Both the position numbers and the translations under genes were made by a program. From Anas platyrhynchos (taxonomy: Eukaryota; Chordata; Aves; Anseriformes; Anatidae), in NCBI RefSeq assembly GCF_047663525.1, contig NC_092589.1, forward strand, positions 60,755,501-60,819,500: a DNA stretch of 64,000 bases. Reading direction: 5' to 3'. The notes under the pieces are model-generated. The model saw only the letters and a list, made by a program, of their open reading frames with translations. It did not search any database and was not told the DNA's origin. Shown here piece after piece: positions 1 through 13,600 of this stretch (position 1 is its first letter; every line of letters starts with the position of its first letter).

Positions 1-3000
1 GTAAACATGTCCATATAGAAAATTAAATTGGACTACCCTCATTTATTTTCTTTTTCTGTGGGTGGAAAATATAAGAAAAAAATCATCTTGTAATAAAATA
101 GTTGCGTAAGTGCATAGCATTGTGAAGTAAGCACTGCTCCTGTTTGCTGACCTGTCATTTTTGATGCCTTCTGTTGTAGAAGTGATCTGATTATTTCTTC
201 TGAAGAACCAAAGGTGATGTAAGCATCTCTGCAGTCATTGGAGTTTCTTCCATGCTATGAAGGAGTGTTTTATTTTTCTCTCCGGTTTTTTAAAGATTTC
301 TTGAGTATCTTTTTTTTTGGAAGGACTTTAGCAAAACCAGCAGATGAAATGATGGGAATAGACTTCGATCACCTTTCCAATAGTTTTCATCACTAGAAAA
401 ATCATGCTTCACGTGCATTACTTAAATATGGCTTTTTCCAACAAGCTTTTTTCTGTTAGTCAATGGATATTTCTGCATTCCTTAAGATACAAGACACTGG
501 AATCTGAAAGCAATGGGCTGATTTGGGTGGTGGGACTGATTCTTTTTTAAAAAAGATGGGTGTTGGTTTAAAAGGCATAATTGTAAAATTGGCAACAAAT
601 CTTTTACACTTTGTGGTTCTAATACTTGAAAAATAAATACCTCATTGCTCTACAAGTAGAGTTAATGAGGTGTTTTATTTAAACCTGTTGGTTTAAATAT
701 TATTGCAGAGAACTCTAATTATGGGGGCAAAGTATAGGCTTCTGTATCAGGTTCTTGTAAATGTAATTCCTACAGGGACATTCTGTAAATTGAGAATCAC
801 TATGATCTTCTCACATTTTCTCTAAAAACACAAAACAAGGCAGGTTTTAAAATGTGAAAATTTGAAAGCGTTATTTTTTCACAGACAAGAGGAAAAACTA
901 TTGTTCTCCTAGATGATGTATTTATGAATTTTTGTTCAGTAAAGAAGTAAATTGTATAATTGAATAAATTAGAAAAATGTGCTAAAATGATACTGCAAAC
1001 TTGATTTATTTTTTTTTTAGTTACATTCATGTTCACAATCCTATAAAGGATGTGTACGCACAGGCATGCACATACACCCACACAGGGAAGTACCTTGTTC
1101 CGAGTCCTGTAAATTGCTGCTGTTCCCAATGATGGAAGACATTTCCTTTGCCTTATCAGACTATTGAAGACTGTGTGAAACCTGAACTATTTGATATTTG
1201 GATGATAAAGCAGGTTTGGGGATTTTTTTGGTTTTGCTCGTTTCAGAGCAAATGGCAAATGGTCGTTGTTTGTGCTTTTTATGTAGCCTGTGATTTTCAT
1301 AATGCACTTCAGTTTGACTGATAGGAGGAGCAATGCAGGTTGCTTTCTCTTTAGTCTGATGCTGATTCCTACCATCCCTCGCTTTTGGTTGCTGTTGGGT
1401 AGAACACTAAAATTGTGCACTTTTGTATGATTTGATAAACAATGCTGTTGCAGGCAGAGCTCACTAGATACTTCTGTTGGAAACACCCACTAGGGCTTGA
1501 TGAGTCACTCACTGGAGTCCAAGAGTACGTCCTTGGCTGGTGGAAATGGGAGTTATGAGGCTTCAGTTCATGCTAACGGAGAATGGACCAGAAAGATTCT
1601 TGCACGCTCCTTTAGTGAGCACTGCGCTAGGCTCTCAGGCTGTGCAGAAAGTCTGTGCTAGCAAAAGAAATCTTCTGAGACAGAAGCTGAAGAACTTCTG
1701 AAGTTCTGCTGCTGCCAAGTGTTTGTCTTACACAGGAGATGGGATAAAAACAATGGAAAAGCAAAAAGAGACCATCTGCCAGAATACACGGATGGGAAAA
1801 ACAGCCATTCAGTCAGAATAACTTTGAATAACGGCTTGTGACACAGTAAAATTAATTGGGATCCTTTCTTGCTTTCTTTAGTTTTCCATGTACATAGCCA
1901 CAATATTTTAAAGTGACCAAAATCTGTAGTTTTTCTTTAAACCAATGTTTAGCATGTAAGTACCAAATAAAACTTGTTTGAAATATTTACTTCTATTTAT
2001 ATTTTGATTTTCTTGCATAGGTGGAGCAGGAGTCAGTCTGTGGTGGACAACTCTTCTCGCTATTCCTGGTCTTAGGTTTCCTTTCTTTAAGTTTCCTCTA
2101 ATCTCTTTACTAGAAGAAAAACCAGTGCAGGGTCACTTACACAACTATGGACAGAACAAAGATGTAGCCAGTAAGACTTAGCTTCAGTTTTATGTCTGAG
2201 GATTCATTTAGGCTCAGGCTTAAGCTATGTTGATCTTGATTACTTTTGTGAGACTTTACAACACATGGTTTGTTGTTTGCAGTATAGAGAAGAGTCTGAT
2301 TCATTTCTCGTATGTTTTTTGAACTGGGTTGTAGTAAAAATAATGTATAATTATTTAGGAGTTATTAGATTATTTAGAGACTCAGCTCCTTGCTTACATC
2401 TGAACAACAAAACGGATACTTATGTGGGTGACATTCAGGGAGTGGGCAACATCGGTCATTACAGCACAACTCCTGGGCTATCCACCACTAGCTTGTTTGA
2501 TTTACACATCTCTTACCTCCTTATTCCTGAGGAAGACTGCTTTGTTATTTTCTTTCTTGCTACGACCTTGAAGTAATGTTTGCAATTAAATATCTAAGAA
2601 AATTAGATAGAGGACAGACTCTAATGTCATTACGTATCCCACTGGACATAAAGTATTGCACTAATTTTCTTTTTGGTAAATGATCTAAAATCAGCTAAGG
2701 AGGTGGCCTGAAGTTTGAGATCTTCGAGTTTCATTCGTAGCTGTGTCATTCAGCTCTGTTTAGTCTTCTGCTTCAGTGAGCCCTACTGCCTGGGAGTGAG
2801 CGCGTGGGTCTCTCACGTGAAATTTCAGAAGAAAATTCCTGTCTGTCCCATTGAATATTGATAATTCAGTACTGCTTTATCTAAGATTTGTCTACTCTGT
2901 TCTTCAACAGGGCTTTTTGCTGTGCTGTAGAGAGGCTTTTAAATATTTGTTTGGTTTGGTTGTTTTTTTGTTTTGTTTTGTTTTTAACCTTATAATTGGA

Positions 3001-4563
3001 GAGAACTTGCAGTTACTGAAATTAAACATTAACCTAAAAAAAAAAAAAAAAAAAAACACAAAAAAGCCTACCCTAAGCACCAAACCAAAGCTTAGAGATT
3101 TGGGACACTGTAAAATGGTGAGCTCTTACTTGGCAGAATGATTTTTCGAGATCTGCCTCAACATGTATTCCATATTTGTACCCAGTAGCAGCTCTACAGC
3201 TGTGTTTTGGTGTGGTACCACAGTCAGAAGTACCCCCAAAGACTTTTCTATTTTGTTTTCCATAAGAAACTATGCTATCTGGGAGCAATAATCAGTATAA
3301 AAGAGTAATCCCAAAATTTAAGTATTCCAGTCAGTTCAACAAGAAGCTTCAGCCAGTTTCTCAATGTTAAAAACAGTAAGTGTATAGATCAAAGGTGTAA
3401 TTAGATTATTAGTAAATTATTGGTAGTACTAGATGACTATGATTAGATTACCTTTCTCCTAGAAATAAAAAGCTACATTAAAAAATGAGTGCCCTATAAG
3501 TTCAAGGCTCTCTGCTACAACTTTTTTTCTTTTTTTCTTTTTTTTTTCTCTGAAAAACACTGTTTTGATTGGCAAAGAGAACCATAAGACAGCTATGTTC
3601 CCACTGGAGAAAAGGGAAGGGAAGGCTGTTCAGTAACCTGTGTACAGATACAAAAATTAGTTGAATTCAAAACTAAGCATACTAGTACATGTTTGGCTTC
3701 TCTTACTCCTTTTAAAATGAGATATCAGAATATAAGATCAGTTCCTAATTTTGTCAAATTTGTTCACTTTCCCTTTTGCAGGTCCCTTTGGAAATAATGT
3801 ACCAGTTGCAGAACATAGATTTCTGTCCTGAGGCACATCTCACAAGCCTTTCGTGGTAGCTGCTATATTCCGAACATGCTCTGTGCAATGCTCGTAACAT
3901 TTACCTGCCTCAGTGGGCCTTAGCTCTTGTGCTGGACAGTGGTGCTGGTAGTGTATACAAGAATCAGCCACAGTGCTTCTCTATTCTTGCTTCTTACAAA
4001 TTGTTTGCATTTTTTCTGAGAGTTATCCCTCTACGGTTACCTTCTGCAGTAACCTGCAGGCAGTTTTCTACTTCTATAGAATGTGTTAATGCAGTTAGTG
4101 TTGCTGGGGTGTGTTCTGAAACAAGACATGGAACAGAAATAAAATGGAGATGAATACAGAGTAGCCTGCATACTTGAAATGTGCCTCTTCGGTAGAATCA
4201 GCCTTTTGCCTGAATAAAACCTCATGAATACAGCTCTTTCTGATTTTTGGAAGGAAAAACAAACAAAAAAACAGCGAAGATTATCCAAGCATAACATGTG
4301 TTTTCCAAGCAGCTGGAAGGAGCATAGCCGTGGTCGTGAAGCACACTTAAGCAGGCAGATGAAGCATCCGAGGGATTGTCTTTTGACCTGGTCCCGTTCT
4401 CGTTATTGGAACATCCCTTTCATAAAGGTGCTGTGCACTTGCTGCTTGTACAGTGAAACTGCAAGTAGCAGGAAAAGTTTAACTACAGGAGCCAATGGAA
4501 AGAGTTGTCCTCACAAAAAGTTCTTGGATCTGGTAAGTTTTCATAAGCTATCCAGCTTAAATA
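1..4563. other. Left intergenic region / possible 3' UTRs, no coding exon seen
   Basis: This AT-rich stretch shows no convincing exon on either strand. It lies beyond the stop codon of the minus-strand VAC8-like gene, so its right part must hold that gene's 3' UTR, but I could not find a close minus-strand AATAAA. On the plus strand AATAAA at 632-637 is followed by a GT-rich stretch, and another lies near 1966. These could end a plus-strand transcript entering from the left. In human the gene upstream of BCLAF1 is MAP7, so a MAP7 3' UTR is a possible but unproven reading. A pyrimidine-rich tract lies near 3520-3552. Confidence 0.4.
3036..3056 (+). repeat. Poly(A) tract (A21)
   Basis: A run of 21 A followed by a short A-rich tail. 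No transposon body was recognised to its left, so it is listed as a simple repeat only. Confidence 0.9.
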
Positions 4564-4685
4564 CTAACTCTTTGTGTGGCAAAGAGCTGCCCTAAGGAGC
4601 TCCTGTGTTTCTTCTGTTTGTTGGCGGACTTGCTCAAGGAGTTTGGCCATTTGGCTTTTCCTGAATGCTAACGAGAATTCTGGAT
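4564..4685 (-). CDS. VAC8-like exon 14 with stop (residues 535-574)
   Basis: 122 coding nt from a TCTTCAG acceptor to TAG at 4564-4566. Encodes a probable amphipathic or coiled-coil helix, [19 protein letters not shown], and ends HTKS. The total CDS is then divisible by three. Confidence 0.82.
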
Positions 4686-7600
4686 CTGAAGAGGAAAAAG
4701 AAGCGTTAGGCAAGCTGCAGTAATTGTCCTCTCCAAGTGTTTTCCCCTGCATTTTAATGCAGATGCTTACAATGTTTCTATTTTTGGTTGGATAAGGTTG
4801 TTGTTTCTTATTACAGTGTAAAAATATATAGAAGATAGAACAATATCTTTCTACCACACAAAGTGGATACTAGTTCAATTTTCATTCTTACAACTGTTCA
4901 AGAATGTTTGCTGCTCGGTTCTCCTGATCCAGATGGCTAAAGCACAGTTGGCAAATTCAGCCTTATGCACTGTTTCTGTATAGCAGATACAAAGATGTAT
5001 CAGGGTCTTAGCACTGGCTCTACATTTGTGAAGATACACACTATATATTATTATAAATTATTACCATATTATCTCTCTCATCGTTAGTCAACTTATATTA
5101 TATATATATTAAAAGGAACAGAACTTGAAGTATAATAAACTAAAATTTCAAAACTGAAAAGCTTTTAAGCTGAGTCTAGTGCCACGCATCCTCATATTGG
5201 ACAAAAATTTGGGTTCTGTTTCTTTCAGATCTGAAAGCCTTTCGTTCAAAATAAATAAATAAATAAATAAAATCTGCCTTTACTATCAGATATTCTCAGT
5301 TATCTTAAAACAGGTAAGGTAGCAGCTACCCTCAGGTTTCTTCTGGTGAGCAGGGCCAGCCCCAGCGGCAGCTGCCCAGCAGTGTCACCGCAGGGCAGTG
5401 CAGGTGACACACGGTGACAGGGCCGTGCCTGTGTGCCTCCGACGGGAGCAGGCAGTGTTTGGCAGCGCCCAGCAGCAAGGACGTACCTGCTTGCAACCTG
5501 CAGAATGTGGAAATGCCCAGCTGCTGGAAGCGAATCTCTTGGTGCGAAAGAAAATTCTCGAGGTAGGCTTGAATCTCTCTGATGTGACACTTCAGCAAAT
5601 GCATCATTTTTTCTGCGTAAATGGGAGAACAACCGGAGGTCAGCAGGAGCCTTTAAAACACTTCTAAAACTGTTTGTTGCAATGACATTTAAGGTTGGCA
5701 ATGGCCCATCTGCCCTCAGCTACTACCAGGGTCATGGCAGGGAATGGCAAAGGGCTTCCAACCCTTAATGGTAGCACTGATGCTTCAGGTAAAGAATGTG
5801 CAGGACTTCTGCTGAACGGGCTGCCACGCTGGGGAGCCTATCCTTGTGTGAGACACGTGCTGACGTGCAGACTGATCAGCCTTTCATGCTTCACCCATTT
5901 TGAAGCAATAATGCTGTCGGACTCGATCACTTCTTGAGGGTCCACTCTGTTGCAAATAGTCGATGGTAGGATTGGAACAGGTTTGTATTTTCCCTTACTA
6001 GAGTCCCTCCTCCAGTCTTTGGTTTCTCTCACATCTAAGGATTAACATCTAGCCATGTTTTTTTAGAGAACATGACAAGAATAATCTGGACACCTTTTTC
6101 TTGCAAGTCTGATGTCCTCAGCTGCACAGGGCAAGTATCTTGGGCATAAAACTATTTGTCTTCTGCGGGTTAAAATTATGCTCCCTTCATTATCTCTCAC
6201 TGAAATTTAAAATGCATAGACTATGTTCTCAAAACCCACTTCACGGCTCCTGCTAGTCTATTTGAGAGTTACAACAGCAGTGTTTGCTTCAGGAAGATGC
6301 TTTCCTCCTCCTGACTGGACAGGAGAAGTGATCTAAAATTTTGGGACACAAAAACCCTTGCAATTGTCTCTACCAGCCTTTGTTCCTATATGTGGGGAAT
6401 GCCCTCACGTTGTATATACTGGCAGAGGTCACACAAAGGTGCAGCAATGCCTCGTCTGAAACATTCTCATTTCCTTGGTGAGGAGTATTTTACATCATCC
6501 CAGCTTTCTGCTTAAACCTGTTTTTAAGGACCTCAGAACTGGCTTACGGGCTAGCCCTGCAGAATGGTAGTGCATGAAGCAAACACCTGACTCAGACCTT
6601 TATCTATGGTCCCTTTTCATCTCTTGGCTTTCCTGTGCACTCAAGCACTGCTACATCTGTATTTCTAGGGTGAGTGCAGGCTCTTTTGAGCTAACGAATT
6701 AGCTGAGATCGGATGGAAGATGACAGAGGAATGCTAAAGGTTGCTCAGTACCTGACAGCTTGCTCCTTTGGAAAAAGGCTCATTTCTCTTCAGACAGCCA
6801 TAAATATCTTTGAAAGCACAGCCAGTGCTGTGTGACAGTTACCGTGGTCTATCATGTGCTGGATGATGGAGGCAGCCTGGAAGGATGGCTCGGTATGCTC
6901 CACTTGGCCGGCAAGTCTCACCAAGCACTTCGTCAGGGGTTCATCCATCCGCTGGACCATGCGTAACGTGGCTCCTTCTAGGAGACAGAACGACAGGAGA
7001 GGAGTCTGTAAGCAGAAACTCCAGTGCCCTAGAAAAGAAGGTAAGGAATCTGCCAGAACCCATAGCCTAAATCAGAAATCCTTTACAGAGTTGGAAAAGC
7101 AAAATAAGTGCTGAACTTCTGCAGTAAGTGTTTCTAGGTTGCAAAGCCTAGGGCCGTGTGTTGAAGTCATGCTCTCAGTCAGGTAGGTCACTGGATTTGC
7201 TTCAGAGAAAGGCTGTGGGATTTCTGCCTTGTTGGGTTTGTGTTCTGAAAGACTGCACCATTTTGTGCACAAGGTTCACAGCTGCTGGGCACCTCTGGCA
7301 GAGTTAAATAAGGCATGTCACTGGCTGCATGGCAGCCACAGCAGATGCCAGATAATGGCAAAACTTCCAGTGAATTTAAAGGAGAGACCTGGGCTTTGAC
7401 TCCCGTTAGGATCATTGAAGGATGCGAACGCTTCTCAGAGGAAGCCATTCATGGTATTCACGCATTCACGCTTCCCTACCTTGCTTTGTCAGCTCAGCAA
7501 GGCAAGACGTCACGTAGTGGAGAGAGTCTTCTCGGATGTCAATAGAAAGCAACGCCTGGAGGAGACCTTCAACACATGGGCTCTCGATGATTCTCTGCAA

Positions 7601-10600
7601 CAAGAAGGAGACCAATGTTCAGCACTTCCATCGTGTTTTGGTGGTGCCCAAGGGCTTCAGAAGTACTGCGTGTCTCTGAGCAATACTGAGGGCTAGGACA
7701 ATGGGATGGAAATCTCTCTTCTCCCAGATCTAATGCAGCCAGGTGACAAACACTTTGAATTGTTCAGAGATCACCTGATTTTAGGTGTTTCCCAGGGCCT
7801 GCTGTCTGTGGCATGTTCTCATGATCACAGAGCACTCCTGGAGCTCAAAGATTTCACTGGTTTATTACCACCCTATTGGGCTGTATGTTAGAATTAGGCT
7901 GTCGTTTGCTAAACTCCTGGTGCAGAGGAAAATAACATAAGTACTGCAGGGCTGAGCACGGGGAAACGTGGAAGTTTACCAGATTCTCTGCATCTGAGGC
8001 TTTGAAAACTTTCTAGTGTTGAAATGCTCTGATCTGCAGGAATAGGAGGTGACCTCTGACGAAGGTGAGTCCTGTTTCTGTGGAGGGTTATTACAAATTA
8101 AACATTTCTGTGTACACCTCATTTTTTAGGTTGAATCTGCTATGCCAAAGGTGGTTTGGGCCAGCACATCTCTGCATCGGGATCTATGCTTTAGAGACCA
8201 AGTTGACAGTGGATAGGAGACTTAGCCTGTGCCAACCTGGATTAAAAGCCCCTGAGACCAAGGAATGAATCCTGAGGGAGTCACCTGTAGGTGACTTATT
8301 AGGGAAGTTGAATCTCCAGCTCATAGGGAAATCCTAATAATGGGAGCTGCTCATACCTCCGTGAGGGAGCTCAGATGACTGCCAACAAAAGAGATCATCT
8401 TTTTTGTATGCTCATTTTATGTTGTGATTTTTTAACTTGCCGCTTAGTGATTGAAGTTGGATTCAAGACTCCTGCCTTTCAAACTGTCGCAGTCTGTGTC
8501 TTGCTGCCATAAAAACAACAATTTTTTCCCTCTTGTCACAAGGACTCGTATGTGTTTTAGAACTGACCCTGGAAACCTGGCACTCCTACTCTTGTCTGTG
8601 GGTGTGTTTGTGCAGTGAGTGATAAATATGTTACAAGGCACAATATAAAGCTTTTATGAAAATGAACCAGCTCCCTGCTGATGACAGATGAAGTCACAAA
8701 ATTTAACTGACAAATATGGCTTTTTTTTCTAAAGCAAACTTTGAAAGCATGGTCCATTTTTACTTCTCATGTGGGCCTTGAGTTTGAGGAAATGCATTTC
8801 CCTGCAAAAATTGATTTCACGACTATATAAAATTAATATAATTCCTATCTTTGCTAGTATAAGTGAAAAACTTTATTGGAACTTCACATCCCCATTTCAA
8901 ATTTGCTGAAAGGTTTGTCCCATTCCTCATCATTAGTCAGGTTCATGGACCCATAGCAGAGTTTTCCTTTTGAGTGGTTTAAATCTATTCCAGGTGGATT
9001 GAGTGCTCTCTTACATCGTGGGAGAGAAGGACAAAGGAATGCAAGAATAATCTTTGTCTGCAGAAGAGACAACTTTATTTTGCACTGTGGTTTGGTATTT
9101 CAGCCTAAATTGATCTTGATAAAGCTAAACAGAGCACAAGAGCTTCAAAAATGGGAATTAACAATGTAGAAAAGGGAAGGACAAAGATGTTTCTAAGCCT
9201 GAAATCAGGCAAGTCACAGAAGCAGAAAAGTTCTTGTTTCAGACACTGGATGTGTCAGGAAAGCAGTGTCTGGAACTAGCAGTAATTGGATAACGAATGA
9301 AGGAAAAAAATGTAATTAAGTCCCCAAAAGTGTGTACTAGAATGTGAAGCAAAGGGCAAGGATTTTGGTGCATTCCCTTCCCCCTCAAATTGATTGTTTC
9401 TAGTGGCACTGTTTGATCGAGGTGATAGAAATGTGGTACTTTCTAAAAGTGGATAAGGGAACCGAGTATCTTTTAGAGGTGAGGAGAAGAGAAATGCACC
9501 TGTGGATATGGATTTCATTAGAAAAGTCAGTGATAGAGGTCTGTAGCATCTTGGCACAAGTATCTGGCCAAACAGACATAATATACATCAGGAGCTGGGA
9601 ATATATTTAACAAACTGGGAGTGAAATTAGATCACTTTTGAATGCTATATATAGATAAGTGAAGGCATTTGAAGAGTGAGAGCTAGGAAATCAGGATTCA
9701 GATTCTAACCAACCATGGATTTTCCTGAATAAATTATTTTGGAATATCTTTGCCAGAAATATGTTTTATATCTATGATGTGGGAATTCAAATTAGGTAAA
9801 CACATCACTTACAGGAAAAAATAGACATTTCTTGTTTTCTTTATCTTGTTTGCCTTGTATTGGAAAAGTAAAGCCTTTCCCCATGGCACATCAGGTCCTT
9901 TTATTCATACAATTTTGTGCAGAGTACACTTGGCATATGGTTTATAAGTAATAATAATAAAATCTTTCAGTGGGTAATGCTGGTTTTATATAAACGTAAC
10001 CACAGCATACCAGGGTGTAGTTCAGTGAAAAAAACGGGTACCCACCTCTCTGTTTTTGGAAAGGCTCAGGTTTTTGATGATGCAAGCAGCATGGCCAGCA
10101 ATCACAGGGTCTGTCGTATGTGCTGACAGGAGCGTCCCCAGGCTCTGCAGCAGCTCGGCACACACCAGGGCGTCCTGGGAACAGCAAGCAGGATTCCCAT
10201 TACACCCTGTACAGACAGCGCCAACGCACAGCAATGCAACTTTGCAGCAAACTGTGAGAAGGGTATTGCTTAGTTCCTTTAATCCAGCAGCAAAGCAGCT
10301 GCACCCAGTGCCTTTCCTCCCAAAACATGGTCTACTGACTGGCACTTGCTATAGAGAGCTGCAGCCTCTAAGGTCCAGTTTTTACTCTATAAATGTCTAG
10401 AATTTATTCTTTGTTTGCAGCACCTTGCTTGCATCAAACACTCCCCAGGGGCTGCTGAGCCATGTGAGCAGTAGCTCTTGTAGCCAGGGGAAGGATGTGT
10501 GATCCTGAGTGGGAGGAGGAGTGGTTGGGACAGGAGTGGAAGGCGAAGGGCGTACTTGGAGAAGCAGCAGCACTGTGTTCTTAAGTACCCCAGCAATTTA

Positions 10601-13600
10601 CTTTCCCAACAGTAACAGACCTCACATTTAGGATGTTTTGTGATCAGGCATCAGTTTAGTAACATGCTCTGGCCAGCATCCTCTGAGGTGACATGTAAGT
10701 TTCTCTGCTCTGTGGTGAATATTTTAGAAGGACTTACACTGAGTCCCTTTCTCCCTGAATGTACTCTTCTTCCGATCACCGTATTGACACTAAATGGATC
10801 AGACCTCACAGTTTGGGTCACTGCCCGGGCAGTTCCCTCAGTAACAGTATGGATTAAGGGGGCACTGCTGGTTGTGAGAGAAACCTGATCTCAGCAGGCT
10901 CTGGGGTAGGTCTACAGTTGAAAGCAATGTAGAATTTCCTCTTGGGATATTTTTTTTTTCTTTCAGTCTGTTTTCCTTAAGAATATGAGTTCTTTGTGCA
11001 GTTCTCATGTTCATTAGTAACAGACTATTTTATTCACATTACTTAGAAAATGTGACATTGGTGAGTGTGTTCAGTGTAAAACAGGTCATCAGTCCTATAT
11101 ACAGCTGAGAAAAATGGAGGAATTCTGAGTCTGGAAAATGTCGGGATGACTGAAGCAGCATGGAAAGAGGTCTTTAAAAATAGTGTAACATGCATCTTTT
11201 TTTTTTTTTGCCTAGATTAAATCACAAAACTATATCTTATTTTCTTTTACCTGACATCTCCACTTATGTTCATTTTAAGCACTGTCACAACCAGCAATCC
11301 TAAAATCAGACATGCAAATAGATGGAAAAGGCAATGCTATGGCTAAACTCAGACCATTCAAAGAATCCTATATGCAGGTATGGCTGTAAACTTTCTCTAG
11401 TTCTACTTTTCCTTCTCTTTAACAGTAGAAACCACATCATATTAGATTATCCAATTCAATTACCATTAATGACTGTTTTCTGTGCTTTTGGACTGTGTGT
11501 CCTCTTTTCCATGTAATCCCATTGACTACAGTACCATTATTTGATTTGCTGCAGCCTGAGAGGAGGAAATTGTCTACAGGCTCTAAATGAACTTTCCAAT
11601 ATATAATGACTTCCCTGCCAAGCTTCTTCAGGTTATGTAGCCCTACATCAGCAAGTGGCAGTACTCTAAATTCTGCTGAACCTCTTTCTAGGCTGTTGTG
11701 CAGCTGGGATCCAGATTTTGTCTCCTGGCTCAGGCCTGCACAGTGTGAGGAACCATGAGAGAATCTGAGTGGAAGTGGTTTGAGTGGTTCAAACGAGCAT
11801 TGACCCAGCTTCTCCCCAGATTCAAAGTAAAAGAGCAAGGAAAAGCGTTCCAGCAGCACCTATGCTCAGAATTGCAGTTCTGTACTCAGCACCCCTGGGC
11901 AGGCAGTGCTTGCCAGGATAAACATCATCTGTCCCCTGTTTGCCAGGTAGCACGATGGGAGCGAAGCAAAGATCTTTGCACCTGGAGTGGGAAGTCTGCA
12001 GCATCACCTGGAGCTGGTAGATCCTTGTCATTCTGATTTCCAGGACAGGAATGTGATTTAAAAGGCCATTTCCCACAGAGACTGACTCTTTCCTTACTGT
12101 TTTAGTGCTGGACTCTCCTTTGGCTGAGTAAAATTCCCCTGCAGGAGGGAAGTTGTCCAGCACTTGCCAGGAATCGCTGTCAGCAGCCAGGCCAGGGGAC
12201 CAAAAGAAAGGGGAGGGGAACTCGTGCAAAGCACCCTCAGAGTTTTGATTCGTGGTAATGAAAGGGCAGATGAATTCTGCTGTATTGTATCTTGTGTGGC
12301 ATTCGCAATAATTCAAGCATCACTTGACTTGGTTGTAAAGGTTAGCTTTGTGAGGCATTTTGTTTTCCAGCAGCTGTTCCCATGGAGAAATTCCTCTTTC
12401 AGGCACTCAGAATTCAGTCTGGGTGAGTGAAAGAAACCTTGAAAAGCCTTGAAAAACCAGGCCAGAGCAGGCACGGAGGTGGGGAGGCAGGCTGTGAGGA
12501 AGGAGAGGTCAGCCTCTTCTCAGAGCGTGCGGGCTCGCTCGTACAAAGCAGCCACGCTCGCTCCTCGGGGCCAGCCCTGTTTGCTCACTAGAACAAACCT
12601 GGAGATGTAGTAATGTTTTTGCTGTGCAAATAGCCCCCAGCTAACTCTGCCTAGGTCAGTGGCAAGCTTGCTGAGAGCAGATTGTGTGCGGCTGCAGGAG
12701 GCAGTTCACACGCCAGGAGGGTGTTTGGTGCTGGCAAGGCCTGCGCAAAGCCCTTGGGAAGCTCTGTGCTGCCTCGGAGGCGTTCAGCTTTCCCAATTTG
12801 TCCATTGTGTCCCCCAGTTAGAGGAGGCCAGATTTGGCTTGTACCATGCTGTGTACATGCAACAAGGTGCAAGGCACTCCAATACCCTGGGGACATTTCA
12901 AATCTCAGCCACAAAAGGCAGAGGCCAGCTGTGGTTACCCAGACCGTCACTGCTGCTTAAAGCAACCTGACAGGAAAGGTTCTTGCTTCTTTTTTCTCTC
13001 TCTTTATTTTTTTTTCTTTATCTGACCAAACTATCACTCTTAAGAGGTTGCTGTTAGCTTAAGATACCTACCAAAAACCTTTCATGTCCATGTTCCTAGG
13101 GATGCCTTTAAACACTGTAGTAGAAAAGCATATTTAAAAATAATAATTTGTTGATCGCTGCTTACTGGTTTCACTGTTTTACGTGGAGGTTGAAAGTACA
13201 GCGGAAGTGTCTGCTTTGTTTGTTTGCTGTAGTTTTTCTCTAGTCAGGCTTTGTGTGTTTGCCTGGCATTGCACTGCTAATGGTGGTGTTTGCCCTGAGT
13301 GTGGGCAAAGGAACCATCCTGTATCTGAGGACGTGAGGAAGGATGAGCTCCCCTACCTGGTTGTGCGGGTGCTGGGACAGGATCCAGAGCAGGGCGACGG
13401 ATGCACGACGCACGGCCTCGCTGCCAGAGGCCAGGAGAGAGCACAACTTGGGCAGGACGTCCTGGGAGACCATCTCAGCCTGGGTGTCCGCTGGTTTGGG
13501 AAGATGATGGTGAAACGTGATGAGGTTAGAGGGGATGTCCCGATCTCTGTGGGATGGGACAACGCTGGGTACTTGGCTGTAAGAATTAAACCTCGTTTGT

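Noticed and set aside
1..700. MAP7 3' UTR at the left edge
   Set aside because: Suggested only by human gene order and a poly(A) signal; no MAP7 coding sequence is present, so not called as a gene.
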